Part shown: piece after piece, positions 18,256 to 27,690 of the stretch
Numbering within the stretch: position 1 is the first letter of the stretch
Layout of the letters: every line of letters starts with the position of its first letter
Assembly (NCBI GenBank): GCA_014654265.1
Contig: JACWDI010000001.1
Coordinates: 1 to 64,000 of the forward strand
DNA: 64,000 bases
Source of the DNA: Pelagibacterales bacterium SAG-MED11
GTDB taxonomy: Bacteria > Pseudomonadota > Alphaproteobacteria > Pelagibacterales > Pelagibacteraceae
Reading direction: 5' to 3'
Notes under the pieces: model-generated
What the model was told of the DNA's origin: nothing
The model's database searches: none
What the model saw: only the letters and a program-made list of their open reading frames with translations
Position numbers and translations under genes: made by a program

Positions 18256-18287
18256 TGAATAATCAATATTAATAAAGTAATTATTCA
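18256..18287 (+). promoter_or_regulatory. Inverted repeat upstream of soxB, possible operator
   Basis: TGAATAAT (18256-18263) and its exact complement ATTATTCA (18280-18287) are separated by 16 bases and end 6 bases before the soxB ATG. Arm centres are 24 bases apart. This could be a regulator site or a hairpin in the leader, but eight A/T-rich bases may pair by chance. Confidence 0.25.
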
Positions 18288-18293
18288 TTAATA

Positions 18294-19547
18294 ATGAAAA
18301 ATAGATACTCAATATTTTCACTAATAAAGAATGCTTTCTCTTATCATGAAAACTGGGAAAAAGCTTGGAAAGACCCTACACCTAAAAAAGAATATGATGC
18401 TGTAATTGTTGGTGGCGGAGGACACGGTCTTGCAACAGCATATTATTTAGCAAAAAAACATAATATGAAAAATATTGCTGTTGTAGAAAAGGGATGGATC
18501 GGTGGAGGAAACACTGGAAGAAATACAACTATAATAAGATCAAATTATTTATGGGATGCTAGTGCTGGTCTTTATAACCATGCATTAAAAATTTGGGAAG
18601 GTTTATCACAGGAATTAAATTATAATGTAATGTTCAGTCAAAGAGGTGTCATGAACCTTGCTCACAATCTTCAAGATGTAAGGGACTTAAAAAGAAGAAC
18701 TCATGCCAATAGATTGAATGGAATTGATGCAGAATATTTAAATACTGAAGAAGTTAAAAAATTTTGTCCCATTATAAATACTTCTCCAGATATTCGATAT
18801 CCAGTATTAGGAGGAACATTACAAAGAAGAGCCGGAACAGCTAGACATGATGCTGTTGCCTGGGGATATGCCAGAGGTGCAGATGAAATGGGAGTTGATA
18901 TAATTCAAAATTGTGAAGTTAAAGCTATAAAAAGAAATGGTGATAAAGTTGAGGGTTTAGAAACAACAAAAGGTTTTATCAAAACAAATAAAATTGGAGT
19001 TGTAGCGGCTGGTCATTCTAGTGTTATAGCTAATATGGCAGGTTTAAAATTACCATTAGAGAGTAAACCTTTACAAGCTTTAGTATCTGAACCTGTCAAA
19101 CCAATTATTGATACAGTCGTAATGTCAAATGCGGTGCATGCTTATGTCAGTCAATCTGACAAAGGAGAACTAGTTATTGGTGCTGGAACTGATGATTATA
19201 TCTCATATTCACAAAAAGGTAGTCATGATATTGTTGAAGGAACTTTAAATGCAATATTAGAATTATACCCAATATTTAGTCGAATGAGAATGCTACGACA
19301 ATGGGGAGGAATTGTTGATATCTGTCCTGATGCTAGTCCTATAATTAGTAAAACATCAATTAAAGGTTTATATTTTAATTGTGGATGGGGTACTGGAGGA
19401 TTTAAAGCAACCCCAGGATCAGGAGATTTATTTGCTCATACAATAGCAAATGATGAACCTCATGAACTTAATGCTGCCTTCAATATTAATAGATTTGTAA
19501 GTGGTGATCTAGTTGATGAACATGGTGCCGCTGCTGTTGCACACTAA
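18294..19547 (+). CDS. soxB: Sarcosine oxidase, beta subunit
   Basis: Flavin subunit of heterotetrameric sarcosine oxidase, which demethylates N-methylglycine to glycine while transferring the methyl carbon to THF and making hydrogen peroxide. The 417-residue protein has the dinucleotide-binding [17 protein letters not shown] (about 37-53), [15 protein letters not shown] and [11 protein letters not shown]. His185 in the last motif lies where the family attaches FMN covalently. [14 protein letters not shown] closes the FAD domain. It is first in soxB-D-A-G; its TAA overlaps the soxD ATG by one base (TAATG). Confidence 0.96.
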   Translation: MKNRYSIFSLIKNAFSYHENWEKAWKDPTPKKEYDAVIVGGGGHGLATAYYLAKKHNMKNIAVVEKGWIGGGNTGRNTTIIRSNYLWDASAGLYNHALKIWEGLSQELNYNVMFSQRGVMNLAHNLQDVRDLKRRTHANRLNGIDAEYLNTEEVKKFCPIINTSPDIRYPVLGGTLQRRAGTARHDAVAWGYARGADEMGVDIIQNCEVKAIKRNGDKVEGLETTKGFIKTNKIGVVAAGHSSVIANMAGLKLPLESKPLQALVSEPVKPIIDTVVMSNAVHAYVSQSDKGELVIGAGTDDYISYSQKGSHDIVEGTLNAILELYPIFSRMRMLRQWGGIVDICPDASPIISKTSIKGLYFNCGWGTGGFKATPGSGDLFAHTIANDEPHELNAAFNINRFVSGDLVDEHGAAAVAH

Positions 19548-19822
19548 TGTTTATAATTAATTGTCCTTTTTGTGGTGAACGTGAACAAAGTGAATTTAAA
19601 GCTGGTGGCGAAGCACATATAGAGAGGCCTAAACAACCAACAGAATTAAGTGATGATGAGTGGGCAGAATATTTATTTATGAGAAAAAATATAAAAGGAA
19701 TTCAATTTGAAAGATGGAACCATATACATGGATGTAGAAAATGGTTTAACATGGTACGTGACACTTCAAATGATGAGATAAAAGCAATTTATAAAATGGG
19801 TGAAAAACCACCTGTCAAATAA
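19547..19822 (+). CDS. soxD: Sarcosine oxidase, delta subunit
   Basis: Small zinc subunit of heterotetrameric sarcosine oxidase. The 91 residues contain CPFCGEREQSEF at the start and RWNHIHGCRKWF near residue 57. Cys6, Cys9, His59 and Cys63 reproduce the zinc-ligand set reported for the family. It has no enzymatic role of its own; it helps hold the complex together. It sits between soxB and soxA with 3 bases to the latter. Confidence 0.96.
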   Translation: MFIINCPFCGEREQSEFKAGGEAHIERPKQPTELSDDEWAEYLFMRKNIKGIQFERWNHIHGCRKWFNMVRDTSNDEIKAIYKMGEKPPVK

Positions 19823-19825
19823 GAT

Positions 19826-22800
19826 ATGTCAAAAAATTTAAGAGTTAAAACTAGTAAATTTGTTGATGAAACTTACAGAGTTTCATTCAAATTTAATGGT
19901 TCAAGATATTATGGTTATAAGGGAGACACTCTTGCATCTGCACTATTAGCAAATGATATTCATTTAGTTGGCAGAAGTTTTAAATATCACAGACCAAGAG
20001 GAATTATGACCTCGGGCTCTGAAGAACCAAATGCCATAGTTCAGCTTCATAATAATTCAGATAGAACTGAACCTAATGTACGAGCTACAGAAATAGAAAT
20101 CTATGAGGGCTTAGAAGCTTCAAGTCAAAACTGTTGGCCAAGTGTAAACTTTGATATTGGTGGAATAAATAATTTACTTTCTCCCCTACTACCAGCTGGT
20201 TTTTATTATAAAACTTTTATGTGGCCTGCTAGTTTTTGGGAAAAATACGAATATTTTATTAGGAAATCTGCAGGGTTAGGAAAATCTCCTACTACACCTG
20301 ATCCTGATGTTTATGAACATGAATATATTCATTGTGATGTTCTGATTGTTGGTGCAGGAATTTCAGGAATTATGGCTGCAAAGACTGCTGCTAAAAATGG
20401 ACTAAAGACACTTCTAGTTGATGAAAAACCGAACCTAGGTGGATCAACAATATATCAAAATTCAGAACATTTTAAGATAAACAATCAAAATTCAGGTTCA
20501 TGGTTAGAAAAGGAAATTAATGAAATAAAAAAAATAGATAATTTAGATATAAGAATAAGAACAAGTGTAGCTGCATTTCATGGCTATAATTTTCTTTTAG
20601 CACGTGAAAATCTTACAGACCATCTACCGATTGAACAAAGAAAAAATAAAACCAGACAAAAGTTACTCAAAATTAGAGCTAAGAAAGTAATCACAGCTAC
20701 TGGATCTTTGGAAAGACCTTTAATTTTTGATAACAATGACAGACCAGGAATTTTACTTTCTTCAGCAATCAAAAGATATGCTGATTTGTTTGGTGTTGCT
20801 TGCGGAGAAAAAAATATATTTTTAACCAATAATGATAGTGCCTATGAAACTGCTATTAGCTTAATCCAGAAAGGAATAAAAGTTGAAGCTATTGTCGATA
20901 ACAGAGAAGAAATAGAATCTAAATTACTCTACGAAATAGAAAAAAATAACGTTAAGGTTTTTAAGGGTTTTACAATTGTTAATACTAATGGTTACAAAAA
21001 AATCAATAAAGTTTCATTAATGAAACTTTCTAAAGATGGTCAAAAAGTTATAGGTTCAAAAATAAATTTATCTTGTGATTGTTTGGGAGTTTCAGGTGGA
21101 TGGACACCAGCAGTGCATTTATTTACTCAATCAGGCGGAAAATTAAAATTTAGAGAGGAAGATCAAGTATTCATTCCTAAAAAATATTCTTCAGAACAAA
21201 TTAGTATAGGTGCCTGTAATGGTGATTTAATATTGGAAGATATAATCAAAAATACTCCAAAATATCTTAAAGAATTTTTGAACATAAAAAAAACTGATTA
21301 TGATAATGTTGAAGTATTTTCATCTGAAAATAAATCAAAGAGAAACATTTGGTTATTACCATCAGATAAAATTTTGGGTAAAACAAAATCTTTCGTAGAT
21401 TATCAAAATGATGCAACTGCAAAAGATATAAAACTTGCTTTGAGAGAAGGTTTTAGATCAATTGAGCATGTTAAAAGATATACAACAACTGGTATGGGAA
21501 CTGATCAAGGTAAACTTGGTAACATGCATGCATTAGGAATTATATCTGAAACAGCTGGAACTAAAATGGGTGAACATGGCACAACAACCTTTAGACCACC
21601 TTATACTCCTCTAACTTTTGGAACTATTGTAGGTAGAAATGTTGGTGAATATTTTGATATATTTAGAAAGACGCCAATGCACGAATGGCATCTTAAAAAC
21701 AAAGCAGAATTTGAAAATGTAGGTCAATGGAAGAGAGCTTGGTATTATCCAAAAAATAATGAAAATATGTTTGAGGCTGTCCAAAGAGAAAGTAAAGCAG
21801 CAAGAGAAAGTGCTGGGATTTTAGATGCTTCAACACTTGGAAAAATTGATATTCAAGGTACAGATGCATCTGAGTTTCTAAATCGTGTTTATACAAATGC
21901 TTGGTCAAAACTTGCTGTTGGTAAGTGTAGATATGGCTTGATGTTAAATGAAGATGGTATGGTTTATGACGATGGTGTTACAACGAGATTAGGGGAAAAT
22001 CATTACATTATGACAACTACCACTGGTGGGGCTGCTAATGTTTTGGGTAAATTAGAGGATTATCTTCAAACTGAATGGCCTGAATTAGATGTTTACTTAA
22101 CATCCGTAACTGACCATTTTGCAACAATAAGTGTTTGTGGACCCAACAGTAAAAAAATTATTTCAAACGTTATTCCAGATTTAGATCTTTCAGATGAAAA
22201 TTTTCCTCATATGTCATTTAAAAATACAAAAATTGGAAAAATAAACTGTAGAGTTATGAGGATAAGTTTTACTGGGGAACACAGTTATGAAATTAATGTT
22301 CAGGCGAACTATGCAAATTCTGTATGGGAAAAATGTATGGAGATAGGAAAAGATTTTAATATTACTCCTTATGGAACAGAAACTATGCACTTACTAAGAG
22401 CTGAAAAAGGTTTCATAATAGTCGGTCAAGACACTGATGCAACTATGACACCAATAGACTTACAAATGGATTGGATAGTTAGTAAGAAAAAATATGATTT
22501 TATTGGTAAAAGATCATTATATAGATCAGACACAATTAAAGATGACAGAAAACAATTAGTTGGTTTATTAACAGACAACCCTAATGAAATATTAGAAGAG
22601 GGAGCCCAAATAGTTGCTGATGTAAATAAATCTCCTATTGAGATGTTGGGCCATGTTACTTCAAGTTACTATAGTCCTAATCTTAAAAAATCTATTGCAC
22701 TTGGAGTTGTTAGAGGTGGAAAAAATATGATGGGTAAAAAATTAATCATACCAATGGAAAATAAAACAATTAATGTAACTGTTGCTGATCCAGTGTTTTT

Positions 22801-22831
22801 AGATAAGGAGAATAAAAGATTAAATGCTTAA
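19826..22831 (+). CDS. soxA: Sarcosine oxidase, alpha subunit
   Basis: Large subunit carrying the NAD site and the folate-binding domain. In order: an N-terminal 2Fe-2S-like fold (about 15-100; GDTLASALLAND, SFKYHRPRGIM), a pyridine-nucleotide binding domain beginning DVLIVGAGISGIMAA (171-185), a linker with TTTGMGTDQGK near 550, and a C-terminal GCV_T/aminomethyltransferase-like domain (about 620-1000) with LMLNEDGMVYDDGV and LRAEKGFIIVGQDTD. At 1001 residues it is full length. The last 8 bases overlap soxG. Confidence 0.96.
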   Translation: MSKNLRVKTSKFVDETYRVSFKFNGSRYYGYKGDTLASALLANDIHLVGRSFKYHRPRGIMTSGSEEPNAIVQLHNNSDRTEPNVRATEIEIYEGLEASSQNCWPSVNFDIGGINNLLSPLLPAGFYYKTFMWPASFWEKYEYFIRKSAGLGKSPTTPDPDVYEHEYIHCDVLIVGAGISGIMAAKTAAKNGLKTLLVDEKPNLGGSTIYQNSEHFKINNQNSGSWLEKEINEIKKIDNLDIRIRTSVAAFHGYNFLLARENLTDHLPIEQRKNKTRQKLLKIRAKKVITATGSLERPLIFDNNDRPGILLSSAIKRYADLFGVACGEKNIFLTNNDSAYETAISLIQKGIKVEAIVDNREEIESKLLYEIEKNNVKVFKGFTIVNTNGYKKINKVSLMKLSKDGQKVIGSKINLSCDCLGVSGGWTPAVHLFTQSGGKLKFREEDQVFIPKKYSSEQISIGACNGDLILEDIIKNTPKYLKEFLNIKKTDYDNVEVFSSENKSKRNIWLLPSDKILGKTKSFVDYQNDATAKDIKLALREGFRSIEHVKRYTTTGMGTDQGKLGNMHALGIISETAGTKMGEHGTTTFRPPYTPLTFGTIVGRNVGEYFDIFRKTPMHEWHLKNKAEFENVGQWKRAWYYPKNNENMFEAVQRESKAARESAGILDASTLGKIDIQGTDASEFLNRVYTNAWSKLAVGKCRYGLMLNEDGMVYDDGVTTRLGENHYIMTTTTGGAANVLGKLEDYLQTEWPELDVYLTSVTDHFATISVCGPNSKKIISNVIPDLDLSDENFPHMSFKNTKIGKINCRVMRISFTGEHSYEINVQANYANSVWEKCMEIGKDFNITPYGTETMHLLRAEKGFIIVGQDTDATMTPIDLQMDWIVSKKKYDFIGKRSLYRSDTIKDDRKQLVGLLTDNPNEILEEGAQIVADVNKSPIEMLGHVTSSYYSPNLKKSIALGVVRGGKNMMGKKLIIPMENKTINVTVADPVFLDKENKRLNA

Positions 22832-23387
22832 TTATAACCAGTCACTACCAGAAAAAAAATTATTTCAAGATCTTCAAATAAGTGAGATCACACCTATTAT
22901 GAAATTGATTATAAGAGGAAAAAAAAGAAAATTTTTTTCAGCCATAGGTAAATCATTAAATATTCTTTTACCAGTAGAGAGTAATACTTCTACACAAAGT
23001 CAAAAGCTCTCAGCTTTGTGGTTAAGTCCAGATGAGTGGATGATTTTTTCTAATGAAACTAGTGATAAAAATTCCAATTATAATGAAACAGAAGAATTGT
23101 TAATCAAAAATATATCTAGTGTAAACCTAGGTGCTGTTACAGATGTCGCAGATCAATTTGTAATGATCAATCTTAAAGGAGATAAGACATATAAGTTGTT
23201 TCAAACCGGATCACCTTTTAATTTTAATGATTTTCGAGACAAAAAAGGTGCAGTAACTCAAACAATAATAGCAAAGGTAGACGTAATTATACATAATCAG
23301 GACAAAAATGATGTAAATTTATTTGTCAGAAGGTCCTTTTCTGAACATTTATTTTCTTGGATGACTGACGCTGCGTCAAGATTATAG
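22824..23387 (+). CDS. soxG: Sarcosine oxidase, gamma subunit
   Basis: Last subunit of the heterotetramer. The 187-residue protein is weakly conserved but has [15 protein letters not shown], typical of SoxG, then a segment resembling the aminomethyltransferase fold ([21 protein letters not shown]) and the C-terminal [18 protein letters not shown]. Its 8-base overlap with soxA and the standard B-D-A-G order make the assignment firm. The downstream binding-protein gene follows after 34 bases and may be read through. Confidence 0.93.
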   Translation: MLNYNQSLPEKKLFQDLQISEITPIMKLIIRGKKRKFFSAIGKSLNILLPVESNTSTQSQKLSALWLSPDEWMIFSNETSDKNSNYNETEELLIKNISSVNLGAVTDVADQFVMINLKGDKTYKLFQTGSPFNFNDFRDKKGAVTQTIIAKVDVIIHNQDKNDVNLFVRRSFSEHLFSWMTDAASRL

Positions 23388-23421
23388 TCTCAATTTATTA
23401 ATAAATCAGTTATCTAATAAT

Positions 23422-24189
23422 ATGAAAAAAATATTTTTAGTAGTGCTTTTAGCACTTTTACCCTTTTCCGTTAATGCTCAATCTAACCTAGACAAAATTC
23501 TATCTTCAGGTGAATTAAAAGTTGGTACAACAGGTGATTGGGATCCAATGACCGTTAAAGATCCAGCTACGAATAAATACAAAGGTTTTGACATTGATGT
23601 GATGAATGAACTCGCTAAAGATATGGGTGTTAAAATTAAGTTTGTTCCAGCAGAATGGAAGACAATAGTTTCTGGAATTACATCATCAAGATATGATATT
23701 TCTACAAGTGTAACCAAAACTCCTAAAAGAGCTGAAGTTGCAGGATTTACTGATACTTATTATAAATACGGTACAGTTCCACTTGTACTCAAAAAGAATT
23801 TAAAGAAGTTCTCTACATGGGATTCGCTGAATAATGAGAAAGTAACAATAGCAACTACACTTGGAACATCTCAAGAGGAAAAAGCTAAAGAATTTTTTCC
23901 TAAATCTAAATTAAATTCTGTTGAAGCTCCTGCAAGAGATTTTCAAGAAGTATTAGCTGGAAGAGCAGATGGAAACATAACAAGTTCAACAGAAGCAAAT
24001 AAATTGGTAATAACTTACCCACAACTATCAATAGTTCCAGACGGTGAAAAAAATCCAGCCTTTTTAGCTATGATGGTTCCAAAAGGTGATGACGAATGGA
24101 GAAAATACGTCAATAGCTGGATCAAAAAGAAAAAATCATCAGGATTTTTTACCAAACTCTTAGCTAAATATAATCTAAAAAGTCTATAA
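23422..24189 (+). CDS. Periplasmic solute-binding protein of an amino-acid type ABC transporter
   Basis: A 255-residue family 3 (bacterial amino-acid type) solute-binding protein. The signal peptide is clear ([19 protein letters not shown], cleavage after about residue 19), followed by [18 protein letters not shown] and [15 protein letters not shown], the usual first lobe. It resembles both amino-acid binding proteins and periplasmic cyclohexadienyl dehydratase (PheC), which share this fold; I cannot separate them by eye, though the adjacent permease favours transport. Position after soxG hints at a methylated amine or amino acid ligand, which is inference only. Confidence 0.8.
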   Translation: MKKIFLVVLLALLPFSVNAQSNLDKILSSGELKVGTTGDWDPMTVKDPATNKYKGFDIDVMNELAKDMGVKIKFVPAEWKTIVSGITSSRYDISTSVTKTPKRAEVAGFTDTYYKYGTVPLVLKKNLKKFSTWDSLNNEKVTIATTLGTSQEEKAKEFFPKSKLNSVEAPARDFQEVLAGRADGNITSSTEANKLVITYPQLSIVPDGEKNPAFLAMMVPKGDDEWRKYVNSWIKKKKSSGFFTKLLAKYNLKSL

Positions 24190-24229
24190 TCAATTAGATA
24201 TTAGTTTTTAATTCTTTATAACTTTAAAA

Positions 24230-24961
24230 GTGAGAAATTTATTTCTTTTACTTTTAATTATACCTCTATCCTCTTGTAGTGGAAAAGAACTGGGATGGTT
24301 TATACTGTCTCCAAATAATATAGAGGGTTTAACTAATCTAAAATTTCTAATTAGTGGTTTTACAACTACAATTTACATTTCTGTAGTATCTATTCTTATT
24401 TCAATGATTATAGGATTTATTGTTGCAGTCCCCTCTTTAGCAAAAAGTAAATATCTGACTTATCTTAATATTGGATATGTTGAAATTGTCAGAGCAGTAC
24501 CACTGCTTGTTTTGATTTTATGGATTTATTACGGCTTACCAATAATGACAGGAATAAGTTTTAGTCCATTTGTATCTGGTATTATTGCTTTATCAATAAG
24601 TGAGAGTGCATTTCAGGCTGAAATTTTTAGAGCTGGAATAAATTCAATTAAAAAATCTCAATGGGAAGCTGGTAGTTCATTAGGACTAAGTTTTTTTAGG
24701 AAATTACGTTTAGTAATTCTTCCTCAGGCAATTAAAAATATCTTACCTGCTATTGGCAATCAATTTGTTTATGTTTTAAAAATGTCCTCTCTTGTATCTA
24801 TAATTGGTATTGGAGATTTAACTAGAAAAGCAAACGAATTAGTTGTGACGACTTATCGACCACTGGAAATATATACATTTCTAATTCTAGAATATTTGGT
24901 CTTGATATTAATTGTTTCTTATCTTGTAAGAAAATTAGAAAAAAAATTGAATAAAGACTAA
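24230..24961 (+). CDS. ABC transporter permease, His/Glu/Gln/Arg/opine type
   Basis: A 243-residue inner-membrane permease with about five membrane segments. It has the family entry GFTTTIYISVVSILIS, ALSISESAFQAEIFRAGI, and the ATPase-contacting EAA region WEAGSSLGLSFFRKLRLVILPQAIKNILPA. The start is GTG at 24230; no ATG alternative precedes the first membrane segment. The N-terminus reads as a signal-like helix ending in LSSC, a lipobox-like sequence, unusual for a permease. It lies 40 bases after the binding protein. No ATPase gene follows: the next gene is convergent and overlaps by 4 bases. Confidence 0.88.
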   Translation: MRNLFLLLLIIPLSSCSGKELGWFILSPNNIEGLTNLKFLISGFTTTIYISVVSILISMIIGFIVAVPSLAKSKYLTYLNIGYVEIVRAVPLLVLILWIYYGLPIMTGISFSPFVSGIIALSISESAFQAEIFRAGINSIKKSQWEAGSSLGLSFFRKLRLVILPQAIKNILPAIGNQFVYVLKMSSLVSIIGIGDLTRKANELVVTTYRPLEIYTFLILEYLVLILIVSYLVRKLEKKLNKD

Positions 24962-25437
24962 TTTTTTCTTCTATAATCCCAAGGGAATTCAAAATTCATA
25001 GACCACATCCCCAGATTATTAACTCTTGCATAATCTTCATCTTTAATAAATTTTTTAGAATATTTTCTATAAGCAAATGCATAACCTTTTTTAACTAGAT
25101 AGCTAGACAAACTAAGATCATTCACAAAACATTCTGCAAGAGTTCTTTTATATTGGTCTTTACCCTCTTCAATACAATTTACTTTTTGATTATCAATCTT
25201 ATCAATTAATAATTTTTTAGCCTTTATCCCACAATAAATAATTTTATCATTTTTCTTGCAAGTTTGTTTAAGTTCAGGAGTATCAATTCCAGAAAATCTT
25301 ATTTTCTTACCATTTAAATGAATAGTATCACCATCAATTATCTTGATTTCATAAGATTTAACATCATTGTAAGTTAAGAAAAAAAATATTAGGCAGATGC
25401 TAATAACTAAAAAGAGTTTTATTTTGTTTAAAAACAT
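24958..25437 (-). CDS. Secreted or membrane-anchored thermonuclease-like protein (SNase domain)
   Basis: A 159-residue protein with an N-terminal hydrophobic segment (about 6-25), acting as signal peptide or anchor, then a staphylococcal-nuclease fold: KIIDGDTIHLNGKKIRFSGI with DTPE, KDQYKRTLAECFVND and KKGYAFAYRKYSKKF. The Asp, Arg and Glu residues expected at the nuclease active site appear in these motifs. It probably cleaves nucleic acid outside the cytoplasm, perhaps for phosphate or nucleoside scavenging (inference). Its first 38 bases overlap the end of the MATE gene; its tail overlaps the convergent permease by 4 bases. Confidence 0.82.
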   Translation of the reverse strand: MFLNKIKLFLVISICLIFFFLTYNDVKSYEIKIIDGDTIHLNGKKIRFSGIDTPELKQTCKKNDKIIYCGIKAKKLLIDKIDNQKVNCIEEGKDQYKRTLAECFVNDLSLSSYLVKKGYAFAYRKYSKKFIKDEDYARVNNLGMWSMNFEFPWDYRRKN

Positions 25438-26770
25438 TATTTAAAAAATATCCAATAAATATTAAAAGTGCAATTCCCATTATCCAATTAGTAGCCATTA
25501 TAGTATAAAAAATATCTGCGTAGTCCCCTCCTCTAATATTTATTATGTACCATAAGCTCAAAAAAGGAAACGCAGTCAGTCTTAATATACTAAGATAAAG
25601 ACTATAAAGAGGTTTTTTTACAGCTTGAAATACAGCTGTTGTAATAAAGAATACGGGGTATATTGGTCCAATCAAAGCTGCAACTTTTAAATAAATAGCT
25701 CCATGTTTTACAGCTTCTTGATTATCGGTAAACAAGGACACAAAAAACTCAGCTCCAAAAAATAATATTATTCCAGCGACAGCCATAAAAGAGCACCCAA
25801 AAAATAATGCCTTTTTGTATAGTTCTCTAATTCTATTAAAAGCTTTTGCACCAAAGTTTTGTCCACCAATTGAAAGAACTGCTGTATTTAATCCAATAAC
25901 TGGAAGTAAAAAAACTTGCTCTACTCTTAAAGCTGCTCCATATCCTGCTGTAGCAAGATCACCAAATTGTCCTATAAAATATAGAATATTAAAAATTCCA
26001 ACTCCAATGAATAACATGCTGAACATAACTGGTACGGATTGTCTTGTTAAAGGTTCTAAATATTCAAACTTAGGAATAAAACATACTAATTTTAAGTACT
26101 CTCTAATTTTACAATTATTAACTTTATAAGCTAAATAGATTGTTCCAATCAATTGAGAGATTACTGTTGCTATAGCAAGTCCGGCAATACCGAAAGCAGG
26201 AACAATTCCATAACCCCAAATAAAAAGAGGGTTTAAAAAAATATTTAAGAAAAAACTGAATATTAATACATTTCTATAACTTTTTGTGTCACCTTGTGCA
26301 TTTAATGTTCCATTTAAAGAAATTTGTATCAATACAATAAAAGTTCCATAAAAAATGATATCTAAATATTCTCTTGTAAGTGCTATACCAGCAGTATCAG
26401 ATCCCATAACCCCTAGAAGAAAATTAGAAGCATTTAAACCGAAAATTGTCACTAATAATGAAATTACTAAAGCAAAAACTAAAGATTGAGCTATATACAT
26501 AGAGGCCACTCTTTCTTTTTTTTCACCTATAGAGTTACCAATCATCGCATTAGTAGCAGCACCTATGCCAACACCAACAGCAATTATAGTAAAGTAAATT
26601 GGAAATGATTTAGCTATCGCACTTATCGCCTCTGCTGAAATTTTTCCTGCAAACCAAGTATCAACAAGATTATAAAAAGTTTGAAAAAGAGATCCAACAC
26701 TAGCTGGTATTGTAACTTTACGTAGTAAAAACCATATGGGATCTTTAGTAAGCTTGTATGAAGTTGACAA
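25400..26770 (-). CDS. MATE-family multidrug/Na+ antiporter
   Basis: A 456-residue inner-membrane transporter with about 12 hydrophobic helices. The start is TTG at 26768-26770, supported by AAGGA about five bases upstream on the minus strand and by the lack of any nearby methionine. The first repeat has IPASVGSLFQTFYNLVDTWFAG and GVGIGAATNAMIGNSIG, and the second has VLSIGGQNFGA, both MATE signatures. In the family it exports cationic compounds or toxic metabolites against H+ or Na+. The substrate is unknown. It follows trhO by 8 bases. Confidence 0.92.
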   Translation of the reverse strand: MSTSYKLTKDPIWFLLRKVTIPASVGSLFQTFYNLVDTWFAGKISAEAISAIAKSFPIYFTIIAVGVGIGAATNAMIGNSIGEKKERVASMYIAQSLVFALVISLLVTIFGLNASNFLLGVMGSDTAGIALTREYLDIIFYGTFIVLIQISLNGTLNAQGDTKSYRNVLIFSFFLNIFLNPLFIWGYGIVPAFGIAGLAIATVISQLIGTIYLAYKVNNCKIREYLKLVCFIPKFEYLEPLTRQSVPVMFSMLFIGVGIFNILYFIGQFGDLATAGYGAALRVEQVFLLPVIGLNTAVLSIGGQNFGAKAFNRIRELYKKALFFGCSFMAVAGIILFFGAEFFVSLFTDNQEAVKHGAIYLKVAALIGPIYPVFFITTAVFQAVKKPLYSLYLSILRLTAFPFLSLWYIINIRGGDYADIFYTIMATNWIMGIALLIFIGYFLNNVFKQNKTLFSY

Positions 26771-26778
26771 AAATATCC

Positions 26779-27690
26779 TTATTTAAATTCTTTTTGAAAA
26801 ATATATTTTTTTCCAGATTGTTTTGCTTTGTATACCTGACTTTGTCTCATTCTAAAACGTGATTTTTGTACTTCAGTTAAATTCTTATAACAATTTGGAC
26901 AAGAAACACCTTCCTCATACTTTTTAGATGTTTTGTCTTTTGGAGAAATGGGCATTCTACATCCACTACAAACAGAGTATGTGCCTAGCTTTAAACCATG
27001 TTTGAGACTGATTCTGTTATCAAAAACGAAACATTCTCCTTTCCATAGGCTATCTTTTCTTTTAATTTTATTTAGATAATTTAGAATACCACCATTAAGT
27101 TGATATATATTTTTAAAACCTTTTTTCTTCAAATATACTGAAGTTTTTTCGCAACGTATTCCACCGGTGCAAAACATTGCGACAGGTTTATCTTTCTTAA
27201 GTTTATTTAAGTATTTAGGAAAATCCCTAAAGTTATCTACATTAGGGTTTACTGATCTTTTAAATGTGCCAACTTTGTACTCAAAAGATTTTCTAGTATC
27301 AATTATATGGGTATCTTTATCTTTAATCAGTTTATTCCATTCTTTAGGATTTAAATGTCTATTAATATTTCTTTCTTTAGAATTCAAAGTCAAATTCATT
27401 GGAACAGTTTCTTTTTTGATTTTTATTTTAGGTTTATGGAATGGCTGAAATTTAGATTTTGAGATATTATAATTGTCAAAAAGTTTAATTGAAAATAAAG
27501 ATTTAAGTTTTTTAACTGCTTTTTCAATATCTTTCGTATGACCAGATATAGTTCCATTTAATCCTTCTTTAGCAACAATTATGGTACCTTTTATATTGTT
27601 TGTTATAAGAAATTTTTGTAAGAGATTTTTATTTTTTTTTAAAGATTTTATTTTAATAAATTTATAAAAACCAAAAACCTTAAACATCAT
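26779..27690 (-). CDS. trhO: tRNA uridine(34) hydroxylase, rhodanese-like
   Basis: TrhO/YceA proteins make 5-hydroxyuridine at the tRNA wobble position using oxygen. The 303 residues contain an N-terminal acylphosphatase-like domain with KEGLNGTISG, then a rhodanese domain (about 115-210) with DTRKSFEYKVGTFKRS and active-site loop CTGGIRCEKT (Cys174), and a C-terminal cysteine-rich tail with CSGCRMPIS and CPNCY. ATG overlaps the stop of the upstream methyltransferase. The tRNA-Ser, GatCAB and TrhO in the same 13 kb are all tRNA-related but not obviously linked. Confidence 0.92.
   Translation of the reverse strand: MMFKVFGFYKFIKIKSLKKNKNLLQKFLITNNIKGTIIVAKEGLNGTISGHTKDIEKAVKKLKSLFSIKLFDNYNISKSKFQPFHKPKIKIKKETVPMNLTLNSKERNINRHLNPKEWNKLIKDKDTHIIDTRKSFEYKVGTFKRSVNPNVDNFRDFPKYLNKLKKDKPVAMFCTGGIRCEKTSVYLKKKGFKNIYQLNGGILNYLNKIKRKDSLWKGECFVFDNRISLKHGLKLGTYSVCSGCRMPISPKDKTSKKYEEGVSCPNCYKNLTEVQKSRFRMRQSQVYKAKQSGKKYIFQKEFK

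Noticed and set aside
18230-18293. Glycine or SAM riboswitch upstream of soxB
   Set aside because: Only 64 bases lie between the tRNA and soxB, too short for a glycine tandem aptamer, and I see no aptamer-like conserved core.
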